NCBI RefSeq assembly: GCF_036116635.1
Contig: NZ_CP107995.1
Coordinates: forward strand, 4,960,001 to 5,024,000
Length of the DNA: 64,000 bases
Source of the DNA: Amycolatopsis sp. NBC_00345
Lineage (GTDB): Bacteria > Actinomycetota > Actinomycetes > Mycobacteriales > Pseudonocardiaceae
Direction: 5' to 3'
The notes below the pieces were generated by a model. The model saw nothing but the letters and a program-made list of their open reading frames with translations, did no database searches and had not been told where the DNA came from. Shown here in pieces: positions 53,177 through 61,129 of the stretch (positions are counted from its first letter, which is position 1; every line of letters begins with the position of its first letter). Made by a program: the position numbers and the translations under genes.

Positions 53177-54192
53177 CGCCCGCCGCCCAGCACCAGCAGC
53201 CCGGCGACCGTGCCGCAGGCGAGCGCCACCACGAACGTCACCGGCGCGAACCGCACGGCGAACGACTTCCCGAACGTGCCCGCCTGCAGGGCGAACAGCT
53301 TGACGTCGATGGCCGGCCCGACCACCAGGAACACCAGCTTCGGCAGCATCGGCACCGCCGTCAGCGACGCCGCTACGAACGCGTCGGCCTCACTGCACAG
53401 CGCGAGCACCACGGCGAGCACCGCCATCACGAGCACCCCGACCACGACCTGGTCGGACAGCACGCCGAACCACTTCGCCGGCACCAGCACGTTCAGCGTC
53501 GAGGAGATCAGCGCGCCGAGCACCAGGAAACCGCCCGCCTCCACCAGGTCCGTGCGCACGGTCTCCGCGAACACCTTCCAGCGCTGTCCCGGCTCGACGT
53601 CCGGCAGCCGCCGCAACGCGCGCTCGGTGATCCACGACAGCTTGCCCCAGCGGGCCCAGATCCAGCCCATCACCATCGCGGTGCCGAGCGACCCGGCGAA
53701 GCGCGCCAGCACCATCTCCGGCCGCCCGGGGAACGCGACGGCGGTGGCCACCAGCACCACCGGGTTCACGGCGGGCGCGGCCAGCAGGAAGGTCAGCGCG
53801 GCCGCGGGCGCGACGCCCTGGCCGATCAGCCGCCGCGCGACCGGCACCGACGCGCACTCGCAGCCGGGCAGCGCGACCCCGGCGAGCCCGGCGACGCCGA
53901 CCGCGGCGCCGGTCTTCTTCGGCAGCACGCGCTCCAGCACCCGTGCCGGCACGAACGCCGCGATCGCGCCGCTGATCAGGACGCCGAGCACCAGGAACGG
54001 CAGCGCCTGCACGCACACCGCCACGAACACCGTGGAGCCGGTGCGCAGCGCGGGCACGTCGAAGACGTCCTGCAGCCAGCCCTGGGCGAGGATGGCGACG
54101 AGCAGCACGGCGCACAGGATCTCGATGGAGCTGATCCGGAACCGCCGCGCGCGCCGGGTCTCCTCGGTCGCGTTGTTGGAAAGGGTTTCCAC
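53173..54192 (-). CDS. DUF318-family permease
   Basis: 339 residues with about eight to nine membrane segments. Family motifs are PGCECASVPVARRLIGQGVA with AALTFLLAAPAVNPVVLVAT, and a second, inverted half around ALCSEADAFVAASLTAVP with KLVFLVVGPAIDVKL. Members are predicted transporters, sometimes under Zur or Fur control. Co-transcribed with the TIGR03943 subunit downstream. Transported species unknown; zinc or another divalent metal is suggested only by neighbours and the partner's His-rich loop. Confidence 0.88.
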   Translation of the reverse strand: METLSNNATEETRRARRFRISSIEILCAVLLVAILAQGWLQDVFDVPALRTGSTVFVAVCVQALPFLVLGVLISGAIAAFVPARVLERVLPKKTGAAVGVAGLAGVALPGCECASVPVARRLIGQGVAPAAALTFLLAAPAVNPVVLVATAVAFPGRPEMVLARFAGSLGTAMVMGWIWARWGKLSWITERALRRLPDVEPGQRWKVFAETVRTDLVEAGGFLVLGALISSTLNVLVPAKWFGVLSDQVVVGVLVMAVLAVVLALCSEADAFVAASLTAVPMLPKLVFLVVGPAIDVKLFALQAGTFGKSFAVRFAPVTFVVALACGTVAGLLVLGGGR

Positions 54193-54330
54193 GAGAGCCG
54201 ATGATGCCAGTGCGCACCGACACGATCACAGCCGGACGCGTCGCGAACGGCCCTCTCACGACCGTTTTAGCGGGTTTCCGCCATGAGCACCGGTTTCCGC
54301 AGGCGGCAAACCCGGCAAACAGGGCCGGGC

Positions 54331-54759
54331 TCAGTCCTCGCTGGGCGAGAGCCCGGGCAGCTCGGCCCGCAGCTGCGACGCGGTCGACACCACGAGCATC
54401 AGCAGCGTGCCCAGCGGCGAGGGCTCCATGCCCTCCGCCGGGAACGCGTACCGCAGCGTCACGTCGAGCCCGTTGTCGGTGTGGCCGACGCCGAGCGTGC
54501 CGAACAGGCCCTGGCCCGCCCGCTCCGCGATCGCGACGGCGAGCGCCGGGTCCTCGGGCAGGTCCCAGGCCACGACGCAGGTCAGGCTGAGCACCGTGAG
54601 CCCTTCGGCGAGCCGCGTCGCCTGGATGACACACGGCACGTCGGCGTGGGAGAAGGTGATGGCGCCGTCGTCGTCCACGTGCACTTCGATGTAGCGCTCA
54701 AGCGCCTCGCGGGCGCGGGTGAGCAGCGCACCGGTTTCGGCCGCTTCCGCGGTACTCAT
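54331..54759 (-). CDS. YbjN-domain protein (Rv2360c-like)
   Basis: 142 residues, soluble. It has the alpha/beta YbjN/CesT-like chaperone-fold pattern: TRAREALERYIEVHVDDDGA, ITFSHADVPCVIQATRLAEG, VAWDLPEDPALAVAIAERAG, and a C-terminal helix LLMLVVSTASQLRAELPG. No catalytic residues are evident. Its ATG overlaps the uppS stop by four bases, and the same order is found in mycobacteria. Function unknown. Confidence 0.75.
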   Translation of the reverse strand: MSTAEAAETGALLTRAREALERYIEVHVDDDGAITFSHADVPCVIQATRLAEGLTVLSLTCVVAWDLPEDPALAVAIAERAGQGLFGTLGVGHTDNGLDVTLRYAFPAEGMEPSPLGTLLMLVVSTASQLRAELPGLSPSED

Positions 54760-55616
54760 GACGCCTCGCCTTCAGCGGCTTCGGCCGCCAGCTTCGCTTG
54801 TTCGGCCTGTTCCGCTTGGTCGACGGCCGCGCCGAACCGGCGGTCGCGCTTGGCGAACTCCAGGCACGCGCGCCACAGGTGCGTCCGGTCGAAGTCGGGG
54901 AACAGCGTGTCCTGGTAGACCATCTCGGCGTACGCGGACTGCCACAGCAGGAAGTTCGACGTCCGCTGCTCGCCCGAGGGCCGCAGGAACAGGTCGACGT
55001 CCGGCATTTCCGGCTGGTACAGGTACTTCCCGATGGTGCGCTCGTCGATCTTGTCCGGGTTGAGCTTGCCCGCGGCCACGTCCTGGCCGATCCGGCGCAT
55101 CGCGTCGCCCAGCTCGGCACGGCCGCCGTAGTTGACGCACATGGTCATGTTGAGCGCCGTGTTGTTCTTGGTCTTCTCCTCGGCGATCTGGAGTTCCTTG
55201 ATCACGCTCGCCCACAGCTTGGGCCGTCGCCCGGCCCAGCGGATGCGCACGCCGATCGAGCCGAGGTAGTCCACCTGGCGGCGGATGGTGTCGCGGTTGA
55301 AGCCCATCAGGAACCGCACCTCTTCGGGGCTGCGCTTCCAGTTCTCCGTGGAGAACGCGTACACCGAGAGCCACTTGACGCCGATCTCGACCGCGCCGCT
55401 GGCCACGTCGATCATCACGGCCTCACCGCGTTTGTGCCCCTCGATCCGGGGCAGGCCGCGCTGGTTGGCCCAGCGGCCGTTGCCGTCCATCACGAGCGCC
55501 ACGTGCTTCGGGACCAGATCTCGTGGGATCTCCGGGGGCGTGGCCCCGGACTCGTGCGGCTCAGGCGCCCGCAGCTCATAGCCCGACGCCCGGTTCTCGC
55601 GGCCCCTGCGCAGCAC
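54756..55616 (-). CDS. uppS: isoprenyl transferase (polyprenyl diphosphate synthase)
   Basis: The GTG at 55616 has AGGAGG six bases upstream; 286 residues. The cis-prenyltransferase signature is HVALVMDGNGRWANQRGLPR with IEGHKRGEAVMIDVA, then LSVYAFSTENWKRSPEEV and the C-terminal PDVDLFLRPSGEQRTSNFLL and WQSAYAEMVY. The Asp in MDGNG binds magnesium-diphosphate. It makes the polyprenyl phosphate carrier for cell-wall synthesis; in actinobacteria this is typically C50 or C55. Followed by the YbjN-like gene and preceded by recO. Confidence 0.95.
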   Translation of the reverse strand: MLRRGRENRASGYELRAPEPHESGATPPEIPRDLVPKHVALVMDGNGRWANQRGLPRIEGHKRGEAVMIDVASGAVEIGVKWLSVYAFSTENWKRSPEEVRFLMGFNRDTIRRQVDYLGSIGVRIRWAGRRPKLWASVIKELQIAEEKTKNNTALNMTMCVNYGGRAELGDAMRRIGQDVAAGKLNPDKIDERTIGKYLYQPEMPDVDLFLRPSGEQRTSNFLLWQSAYAEMVYQDTLFPDFDRTHLWRACLEFAKRDRRFGAAVDQAEQAEQAKLAAEAAEGEAS

Positions 55617-55657
55617 TTCGCGCCTCCTGGAAGAGTGAATTTCGTACCAGGAGGACC

Positions 55658-56419
55658 CTACTTGCCCGGTGCCGCGACCTCCCGGGCGCGCCGCTCCACC
55701 AGCGGCAGCGAGCGGAGCTGACGCTCCAGATGCCACTGCAGGTGGGCCGCGACCAGCCCGGACGCGTCGCGGCGGGTGATCCCGGGCGCCGCCTCCGCCA
55801 CCGGCCATTCGCCGTGCAGCAGGGCTTCGAGCAGGATGAGCACCTCGGGCGCGGGGTGCACCGAGCCGGCGAGGCGGCAGTCGGGGCACATCGAACCGCC
55901 CGCGGCGACGTTGAACGCGGCGTGCGGGCCCGGCAGTCCGCAGCGGGCGCATTCGGTGATCGCGGGTGCCCAGCCGGCGTAGGACATGGCGCGCAGGAAA
56001 AACGCGTCGAGCACCAGCGAGGGGTCGCGTTCACCGCCCGCGAGCGCGCGCAGGGCGCCGACGGCCAGGAGGTACAGCTTGAGCACCGGCTCGCCCTCTT
56101 CGGCCGACAGCCGGTCGGCCGTCTCCGCGATGGCACTGGCCGCGGTGTAGCGCTGGTAGTCGGCGACCAGCGGCAGCGCGAACGCGTCCACGGTCTCGAC
56201 CTGGGTGATCACGTCGAGTGTGCGGCCGGTGTAGAACTGCACGTCGACGTGGCCGAAGGGCTCCAGCCGGGCGCCGAACCGCGACGAGGTGCGGCGCACA
56301 CCCTTGGCGACGGCGCGGACCTTGCCGTGCCGCCGGGTCAGCAGGGTGATGATCCGGTCGGCCTCACCCAGCTTGTGCGTGCGCAGCACCACTCCGGTGT
56401 CGCGGTACAGGTTCACCAC
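55658..56419 (-). CDS. recO: DNA repair protein RecO
   Basis: 253 residues. The N-terminal OB fold is YRDTGVVLRTHKLGEADRII and LLTRRHGKVRAVAKGVRRTS with SRFGARLEPFGHVDVQFY. A helical middle follows, then a zinc finger CARCGLPG...CPDCRLAG (about 155-185). It loads RecA on SSB-coated DNA in the RecFOR pathway. It lies between uppS and the membrane-protein cluster on the same strand; uppS follows after 41 bases. Confidence 0.95.
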   Translation of the reverse strand: MVNLYRDTGVVLRTHKLGEADRIITLLTRRHGKVRAVAKGVRRTSSRFGARLEPFGHVDVQFYTGRTLDVITQVETVDAFALPLVADYQRYTAASAIAETADRLSAEEGEPVLKLYLLAVGALRALAGGERDPSLVLDAFFLRAMSYAGWAPAITECARCGLPGPHAAFNVAAGGSMCPDCRLAGSVHPAPEVLILLEALLHGEWPVAEAAPGITRRDASGLVAAHLQWHLERQLRSLPLVERRAREVAAPGK

Positions 56420-56468
56420 CCCGACATCGTCCCACTTCCGGGCGACATCGAGGTGGTGACACCCTGGT

Positions 56469-56948
56469 TCAGCAGTAGTAGCCGCTGCAGTACGTGCTCA
56501 CCGACGCCGCGGCCACGATCGCGACGATGATCATGATGATCGCGAACACCCACACGAGCGCGCCGATGATGGTGGCGATCAGGCACAGCGTCTTCGTGGT
56601 CTGCGAGGCCTGCTCGGCCATCGCGTAGTTGCCCTGCATCTTGAACGTGCGGACCTCGTTCGACTTCATGATGGCGAAGATCGCGAGGATCCACATCAGG
56701 AAGATGCAGCCGATCGCCCAGCCCTTGTACTCCTTGATGGCGTTGATGTCGCCGCCACCGGGCATGCCCATGCCGGGGCCGCCGTAGGCCGGCTGGCCGA
56801 ACGGGGCCTGCTGGCCGTACTGGCCCTGCGGGGCGCCGTACGGGGCGGGCATGCCGCCGGACGGCGTGCCATAACCCGGCTGCTGCGGCTGCTGGCCATA
56901 GGGCGGCTGCTGGCCGTAAGGCTGCTGCTGGCCGTAGGGATTGGTCAT
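56469..56948 (-). CDS. CD225/dispanin-family membrane protein
   Basis: 159 residues. The N-terminal ~70 residues are a Gly/Pro/Gln/Tyr-rich flexible tail (YGQQQPYGQQPPYGQQ). Then comes the CD225 unit: the amphipathic WAIGCIFLMWILAIFAIMKS, a short cytoplasmic loop (NEVRTFKMQGNYAMAEQA), and a second membrane segment (LIATIIGALVWVFAIIMIIV), ending YCSGYYC. Bacterial dispanins are of unknown function. It is one of three such proteins in 3.2 kb, with an RDD protein that shares the same tail composition. Confidence 0.88.
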   Translation of the reverse strand: MTNPYGQQQPYGQQPPYGQQPQQPGYGTPSGGMPAPYGAPQGQYGQQAPFGQPAYGGPGMGMPGGGDINAIKEYKGWAIGCIFLMWILAIFAIMKSNEVRTFKMQGNYAMAEQASQTTKTLCLIATIIGALVWVFAIIMIIVAIVAAASVSTYCSGYYC

Positions 56949-57016
56949 GACTGGTTACCCCAACTTCTCGTGGTCCCCGGCGAGCTCCCCCCGCCGCGGG
57001 TCTTCAGGTGGACGGC

Positions 57017-58273
57017 TCAGTTCTGGCCGGGCTGTTCCGGCGGGATGTTCTGCGTCGCCTCGGACTGGCCCGGCTTCAGCATCTGCGTGCGCTCGGCCGC
57101 GTCGGAGCCGCTGCTCTCGGGCTGGCCCGGCTTGATCATCTGGGTCGGCTCGGCCTGTTCGAAGCCGGACGCGCCCGGCTGCTCGAACCCGCCGCTCGGC
57201 GGCTGCGGGGCGAAGGGCTGCTGGGCCGGCGGCTGGCCGAACCCACCCGGCTGCTGCGGCTGGCCGAACGGCTGCTGACCGGGCTGGCCCGGCTGCGGCT
57301 GACCCGGCTGACCGGGCTGCGGCTGACCGGGCTGGCCGAAACCGCCCGGCTGCTGCGGCTGCCCGTACGGCTGCTGGCCGGGCTGCCCCGGCTGACCCGG
57401 CTGACCGAAGCCCGGCTGCTGCCCGGGCGGCGGGAACCCGCCGCCGCCGAACGGCTGCTGCGGCTGGCCGAAAGCCGGCTGCCCGTACGGGGCCGCCGCG
57501 GGCGCGGCGTCCGCCGGCACGACGATGCTGCCGATGATCTTGTCGCCGAAGGTCTGGGACTTGGCGTCCCACAGCGGCCACAGGAAGCCGAGGTAGCAGA
57601 TCGCGTTGTCGAGGATGTGCGCGAGGTCGCGGACGAACGCCATGCCCGGCCCGAGCGGCTGGCCGGTGTCCTCGCGGATCAGCTTGATGCCGAGTACCCG
57701 CTTGCCCAGTGACTGGCCGGTGGTGCCGCCGGTGATCCAGCGGTTGTAGACCGTCCAGCCGATGAAGCCGAGGATCACGACGAAGTAGATGATCATGCCC
57801 GCGGTTTCGCTCGCGATCATGACCAGGACGGCCACGATGATGCCCGCGATCAGCGGCGCGGCGTCGATCAGGTAGGCGCCCGCGCGCTGGCCCCAGTTCG
57901 CGTAACCGCCGGGCGGCGCGAACTGGCCCGGCATCCCGTACGGGGCGGGCTGGCCGAAGCCGCCCGGCTGCTGCCCGTAACCCGGCTGCTGGCCGTAACC
58001 GCCGGGCTGCTGCCCGAAGCCCGGCTGGCCGGAGGGGTCCGGCTGGCCGAAACCACCCGGCTGGCCCGGCTGGCCGTAACCGCCGGGCGCGGGCTGGCCG
58101 AAACCACCCGGCTGGCCCGGCTGGCCGGGCTGGCCCGGCTGGGGGAAGCCGCCGGACGGCGGTTGCTGGCCGAAGCCACCCTGCTGCTGGCCGTACGGCG
58201 GTTGGGCCGGCGGCTGGCCGAAGGGCTGCTGGCCCTGCGGCTGGCCGGTGGGCTGGCCGTAGGGATCGGTCAT
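57017..58273 (-). CDS. RDD-family membrane protein with low-complexity GFGQP tails on both ends
   Basis: 418 residues from the ATG at 58273. Residues 1-120 and 260-418 are almost entirely Gly/Pro/Gln/Phe repeats (QPGGFGQP, GQQPGYG units). Between them lies an RDD domain (about 122-255): YANWGQRAGAYLIDAAPLIA with the R-D pair, a second segment, TTGQSLGKRVLGIKLIREDT, and a C-terminal segment (FVRDLAHILDNAICYLGFLW). RDD proteins are proposed transporters or membrane scaffolds. The tails may self-associate. It sits with the CD225 genes. Confidence 0.88.
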   Translation of the reverse strand: MTDPYGQPTGQPQGQQPFGQPPAQPPYGQQQGGFGQQPPSGGFPQPGQPGQPGQPGGFGQPAPGGYGQPGQPGGFGQPDPSGQPGFGQQPGGYGQQPGYGQQPGGFGQPAPYGMPGQFAPPGGYANWGQRAGAYLIDAAPLIAGIIVAVLVMIASETAGMIIYFVVILGFIGWTVYNRWITGGTTGQSLGKRVLGIKLIREDTGQPLGPGMAFVRDLAHILDNAICYLGFLWPLWDAKSQTFGDKIIGSIVVPADAAPAAAPYGQPAFGQPQQPFGGGGFPPPGQQPGFGQPGQPGQPGQQPYGQPQQPGGFGQPGQPQPGQPGQPQPGQPGQQPFGQPQQPGGFGQPPAQQPFAPQPPSGGFEQPGASGFEQAEPTQMIKPGQPESSGSDAAERTQMLKPGQSEATQNIPPEQPGQN

Positions 58274-58480
58274 CGGGTACTCCCCCTCGCTCGTCGTTCG
58301 CCCGCGCGGTGCCTCCCGCGGGGGTCCGGCCGTGGTCACACAAGTCCCTGGTGGACAGGCCGGTGCGCGGGAGCGTACTCGGTCACGGCCCGGACGGCCC
58401 GGCTAGGCGCCCGCAGTCGCGGACGTGTCGGACTCCTGCGACGGACGCGGGCCCGCGCCGGTTCCGCTCAAGGGGAAACT

Positions 58481-58930
58481 TCAGACGAACAAGCCGGTGA
58501 ACGGCGGAAACGGCAGGTTGCGAACCACGAACCAGACGCAGAACACGATGGCCACCACGAGCGGCGTCCGCCGCCAGTGCAGCCACGACCGGACGGCGCG
58601 GCCGCGGAGCCGGCCGAGCGTCCACGCGGCCCCGCTCCAGGCGAGCAGCACGAGGAACACCAGCGAGACGGCGTTGTAGTGCAACGCCCCGGCGAAGTCG
58701 CCGTGCAGCACGCTGTACGCCATGCGCATGCCGCCGCAGCCGGGGCAGTCGATCCCGAAGAGGTATTTGGTGGGGCACACCGGAAGCGGCCCGCCCGGCG
58801 TGGTCGGGTCGCCGAGCCACACCGCCGCGCAGCAGACGCCGAGGCCCGCGATGACGGCGGCCGGCGGCGCGAGGGCCCGCGCTTTCGCACGCAGCCCTCG
58901 CGCCGGCATTCCTGTGTAGACGGTCGTCAC
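58481..58930 (-). CDS. DUF2752 membrane protein
   Basis: GTG start at 58930, overlapping the upstream CD225 stop by four bases; 149 residues. The DUF2752 hallmark CPTKYLFGIDCPGCGGMRMA (about 55-75) carries three Cys. Three to four membrane segments follow, including LVFLVLLAWSGAAWTLG and LVVAIVFCVWFVVRNLPF. Function unknown; the family is often encoded beside CD225 proteins, as here. Confidence 0.85.
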   Translation of the reverse strand: MTTVYTGMPARGLRAKARALAPPAAVIAGLGVCCAAVWLGDPTTPGGPLPVCPTKYLFGIDCPGCGGMRMAYSVLHGDFAGALHYNAVSLVFLVLLAWSGAAWTLGRLRGRAVRSWLHWRRTPLVVAIVFCVWFVVRNLPFPPFTGLFV

Positions 58931-59268
58931 GGCGTGTACCTGGAGGACGAGGTGCCGACGACGACCACCATCACCACGATGAAGATCACGTACAGCAGCA
59001 GGAGGATCCCCGTCGTGATGGCCGACCACATCGCCCACTTGCGCGCGTCGGCCGCGGCCTTGTACGCCTCGGCGTGGAACCCCTGGAACCACAAGCTGTT
59101 GACCTGGTTGGACTTCACGATCGAAACGATGCCCAGCGGCAGGCAGCACAGCACCGTGGTCAGGATGGCCCAGACGAGGTTGTTGTCCGGCGGCGGGCCG
59201 TAACCGGGTGGCCCGTAGCCCGGGGCGCCGTAGTACGGGCCGCCGGGCGGTGGGTACGGGCCGGTCAT
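58927..59268 (-). CDS. CD225/dispanin-family membrane protein
   Basis: 113 residues. A short Pro/Gly/Tyr tail (PPPGGPYYGAPGYGPPGYGP) is followed by the CD225 unit LVWAILTTVLCCLPLGIVSI with VKSNQVNSLWFQGFHAEAYK and a second membrane segment (WSAITTGILLLLYVIFIVVM). The paired Cys after the first membrane helix is conserved in the family. Translationally coupled to the DUF2752 gene; lies 26 bases after the related gene at 59621. Confidence 0.9.
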   Translation of the reverse strand: MTGPYPPPGGPYYGAPGYGPPGYGPPPDNNLVWAILTTVLCCLPLGIVSIVKSNQVNSLWFQGFHAEAYKAAADARKWAMWSAITTGILLLLYVIFIVVMVVVVGTSSSRYTP

Positions 59269-59294
59269 GAAAGTCCCCCTGCTGCTGTTCGCCG

Positions 59295-59621
59295 TCAGTA
59301 CGTGTTGACGTTACCGCTGAAGGTGAGCGCACCCGTAACGGAGAGGATGATCGAGATCACGATCAAGACGACGCCGATCGCCGCCGAAATGATGGCCCAC
59401 TTCTTCGCCGACTGCGCGGCCTGCTGAGCCGCCGCGCCCTGTCCCTGCGCCCACAGGCCGTTCACCTTCGCGGCCTGGACGATCGACACGATGCCGAACG
59501 GCAGGCAGCAGAAGATGGTCGTGAGAATGGCCCACACGAGGTTGTTCGACGGCGGCGGGCCGGGCTGGTACCCGCCCTGCTGGCCGCCGGAGTAAGGGGG
59601 CAGGCCCTGGTCACTGGTCAT
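59295..59621 (-). CDS. CD225/dispanin-family membrane protein
   Basis: 108 residues. A Pro/Gly tail, then NNLVWAILTTIFCCLPFGIV and SIVQAAKVNGLWAQGQGAAA, and a second membrane segment (WAIISAAIGVVLIVISIILS). It is closely similar to the next gene, so the two are tandem duplicates. First gene of the cluster downstream of the inverted repeat at 59702-59796. Cytosolic tail, hairpin in the membrane; role unknown. Confidence 0.9.
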   Translation of the reverse strand: MTSDQGLPPYSGGQQGGYQPGPPPSNNLVWAILTTIFCCLPFGIVSIVQAAKVNGLWAQGQGAAAQQAAQSAKKWAIISAAIGVVLIVISIILSVTGALTFSGNVNTY

Positions 59622-59701
59622 GGTGGGTGAAAACCTTTCCTGGTGTTCGGTGGGATTACCGCCGCCGTTGCCCGATCAACGGCTTCGGCACGAAGCTGCC
59701 G

Positions 59702-59796
59702 CGTTACTAATACGACCGAAAGTAGGCGGATACGGGCTGCAGCCGATCTGCTCGTAGAAACCCGTTTCCGCCGTGGCTGCCGTCGGATTAGTAACG
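59702..59796. repeat. 10-bp inverted repeat flanking a 75-bp interval upstream of the CD225 cluster
   Basis: CGTTACTAAT at 59702-59711 and ATTAGTAACG at 59787-59796 are exact reverse complements. They are A/T-rich for this window and lie between the era stop and the start of the first CD225 gene, where a regulator pair could bind. Confidence 0.55.
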
Positions 59797-59894
59797 AACG
59801 ACACCGTAAGGGCCGCTGCCCGGTTCCCGCCGGGGAAAGGTCCACCCGCGATCTAATCGAGACTTACCGGCCATCGATCGTTCGCGAAACCCGC

Positions 59895-60794
59895 TCAGAA
59901 GCCGAGGCGGCGCAGCTGGCGCGGGTCGCGCTGCCACTCCTTGGCCACTTTCACGTGCAGGTCGAGGTAAACTTTCGAACCCAGCAGACCCTCGATCTGC
60001 CGGCGCGCCGCGGCGCCGACCTCCCGCAGCCGCTCGCCCTTGTGGCCGAGGATGATGCCCTTCTGGCTCGGCCGCTCCACGTACAGGAACGCGTGCACGT
60101 CGATCATGTCGTCGCGGCCCTCGTGCGGCAGCATCTCCTCGACGGTGACGGCGATGGAGTGCGGCAGCTCGTCGCGGACGCCCTCCAGCGCGGCCTCGCG
60201 GATCAGCTCGGCCACCAGCGTCTGCTCCGGCTCGTCGGTGAGCTCGCCGTCCGGGTAGAGCTGCGGGCCCTCGGGCAGCCGCGCCACGAGCAGGTCCGCG
60301 ACCGTCTGCACCTGGAAACCGTCCACAGCGGACACCGGCACGAGGTCGGCGAACTCCATCACCTCCTGCAGCGCCAGCAGCTGCTCGGCGACCTGCTCGG
60401 GCGGCACCAGGTCGGTCTTGGTGACAACGCCGATCACCGGCGTCCGCTTCGCGATCTTCGTCAGCTCGGCCGCGATGAACCGGTCGCCGGGGCCGACCTT
60501 CTCGTCCGCGGGCACGCACAGGCCGACGACGTCCACTTCGGACCAGGTCGAGTGCACGATGTCGTTGAGCCGCTGGCCCAGCAGGGTGCGCGGCCGGTGC
60601 AGGCCGGGGGTGTCGATGATGACCAGCTGCGCGTCGTCGCGGTGCACGATGCCGCGGATCGCGTGCCGGGTGGTCTGCGGCTTGCTGGAGGTGATGGCGA
60701 CCTTCGAGCCCACGAGCGCGTTGGTGAGTGTCGACTTCCCGGCGTTGGGCCTGCCGACGAAGCAGGCGAAACCCGAGCGGTGCGGCGCGGCCAT
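59895..60794 (-). CDS. era: GTPase Era
   Basis: 299 residues. G1 GRPNAGKSTL, G2 region around SSKPQTTRHAIRG, G3 DTPGLHRP, G4 TKTD, and a C-terminal KH domain (LGHKGERLREVGAAARRQIE) with the final DPRQLRRLGF. Era binds the 3' end of 16S rRNA and supports 30S assembly. Its start codon overlaps the stop of the deaminase-like gene by one base, so it is the last gene of the phoH-ybeY-corC-era operon. Confidence 0.96.
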   Translation of the reverse strand: MAAPHRSGFACFVGRPNAGKSTLTNALVGSKVAITSSKPQTTRHAIRGIVHRDDAQLVIIDTPGLHRPRTLLGQRLNDIVHSTWSEVDVVGLCVPADEKVGPGDRFIAAELTKIAKRTPVIGVVTKTDLVPPEQVAEQLLALQEVMEFADLVPVSAVDGFQVQTVADLLVARLPEGPQLYPDGELTDEPEQTLVAELIREAALEGVRDELPHSIAVTVEEMLPHEGRDDMIDVHAFLYVERPSQKGIILGHKGERLREVGAAARRQIEGLLGSKVYLDLHVKVAKEWQRDPRQLRRLGF

Positions 60795-61129
60795 CAGGCG
60801 AGCACCTCGACGACGTTGCCCTCCGGGTCGGCCAGGATGATCGAGGCCGTCTTCGCCAGGTCGCGGACGGCGTTCACCGAAGCCTCCTGGACCAGCGCGT
60901 CGGCGGTGACGACGGCAGCCGCTTCGAGCCCCTCGGCCCCGCTCGACAGCGCGGCGGCCACGGCGGCCTGCAGCGCGGTCAGCTTGAACGAGGGCTGGTC
61001 GACGGTCGCGGCCGCATACGTCCGGCCGTCGGTGTCGCGCACGGCGGCACCTTCCGCCGTGCGCACGCGGGCCCGCGACGACCGGGCCAGTGTGACGAGC
61101 TTCTGGTCCTCGGCGTCGAGGTCAGGCAT
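60794..61129 (-). CDS. cytidine-deaminase-like protein lacking zinc ligands (Rv2365c-like)
   Basis: 111 residues from the ATG at 61129, overlapping the corC stop by eight bases. The overall strand/helix pattern is that of a small cytidine deaminase: VRTAEGAAVRDTDGRTYAAA, then SFKLTALQAAVAAALSSGAE, and IILADPEGNVVEVLA. The catalytic C/H-A-E and P-C-x-x-C motifs are absent (there is no Cys at all), so it is not an active zinc deaminase. It holds the same operon position as Rv2365c of M. tuberculosis. Role unknown, possibly structural or regulatory. Confidence 0.8.
   Translation of the reverse strand: MPDLDAEDQKLVTLARSSRARVRTAEGAAVRDTDGRTYAAATVDQPSFKLTALQAAVAAALSSGAEGLEAAAVVTADALVQEASVNAVRDLAKTASIILADPEGNVVEVLA

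Noticed and set aside
59618..59845. possible small leftward gene before the CD225 cluster
   Set aside because: Arg-rich, no ribosome site, overlaps the inverted repeat; more likely leader or operator DNA.
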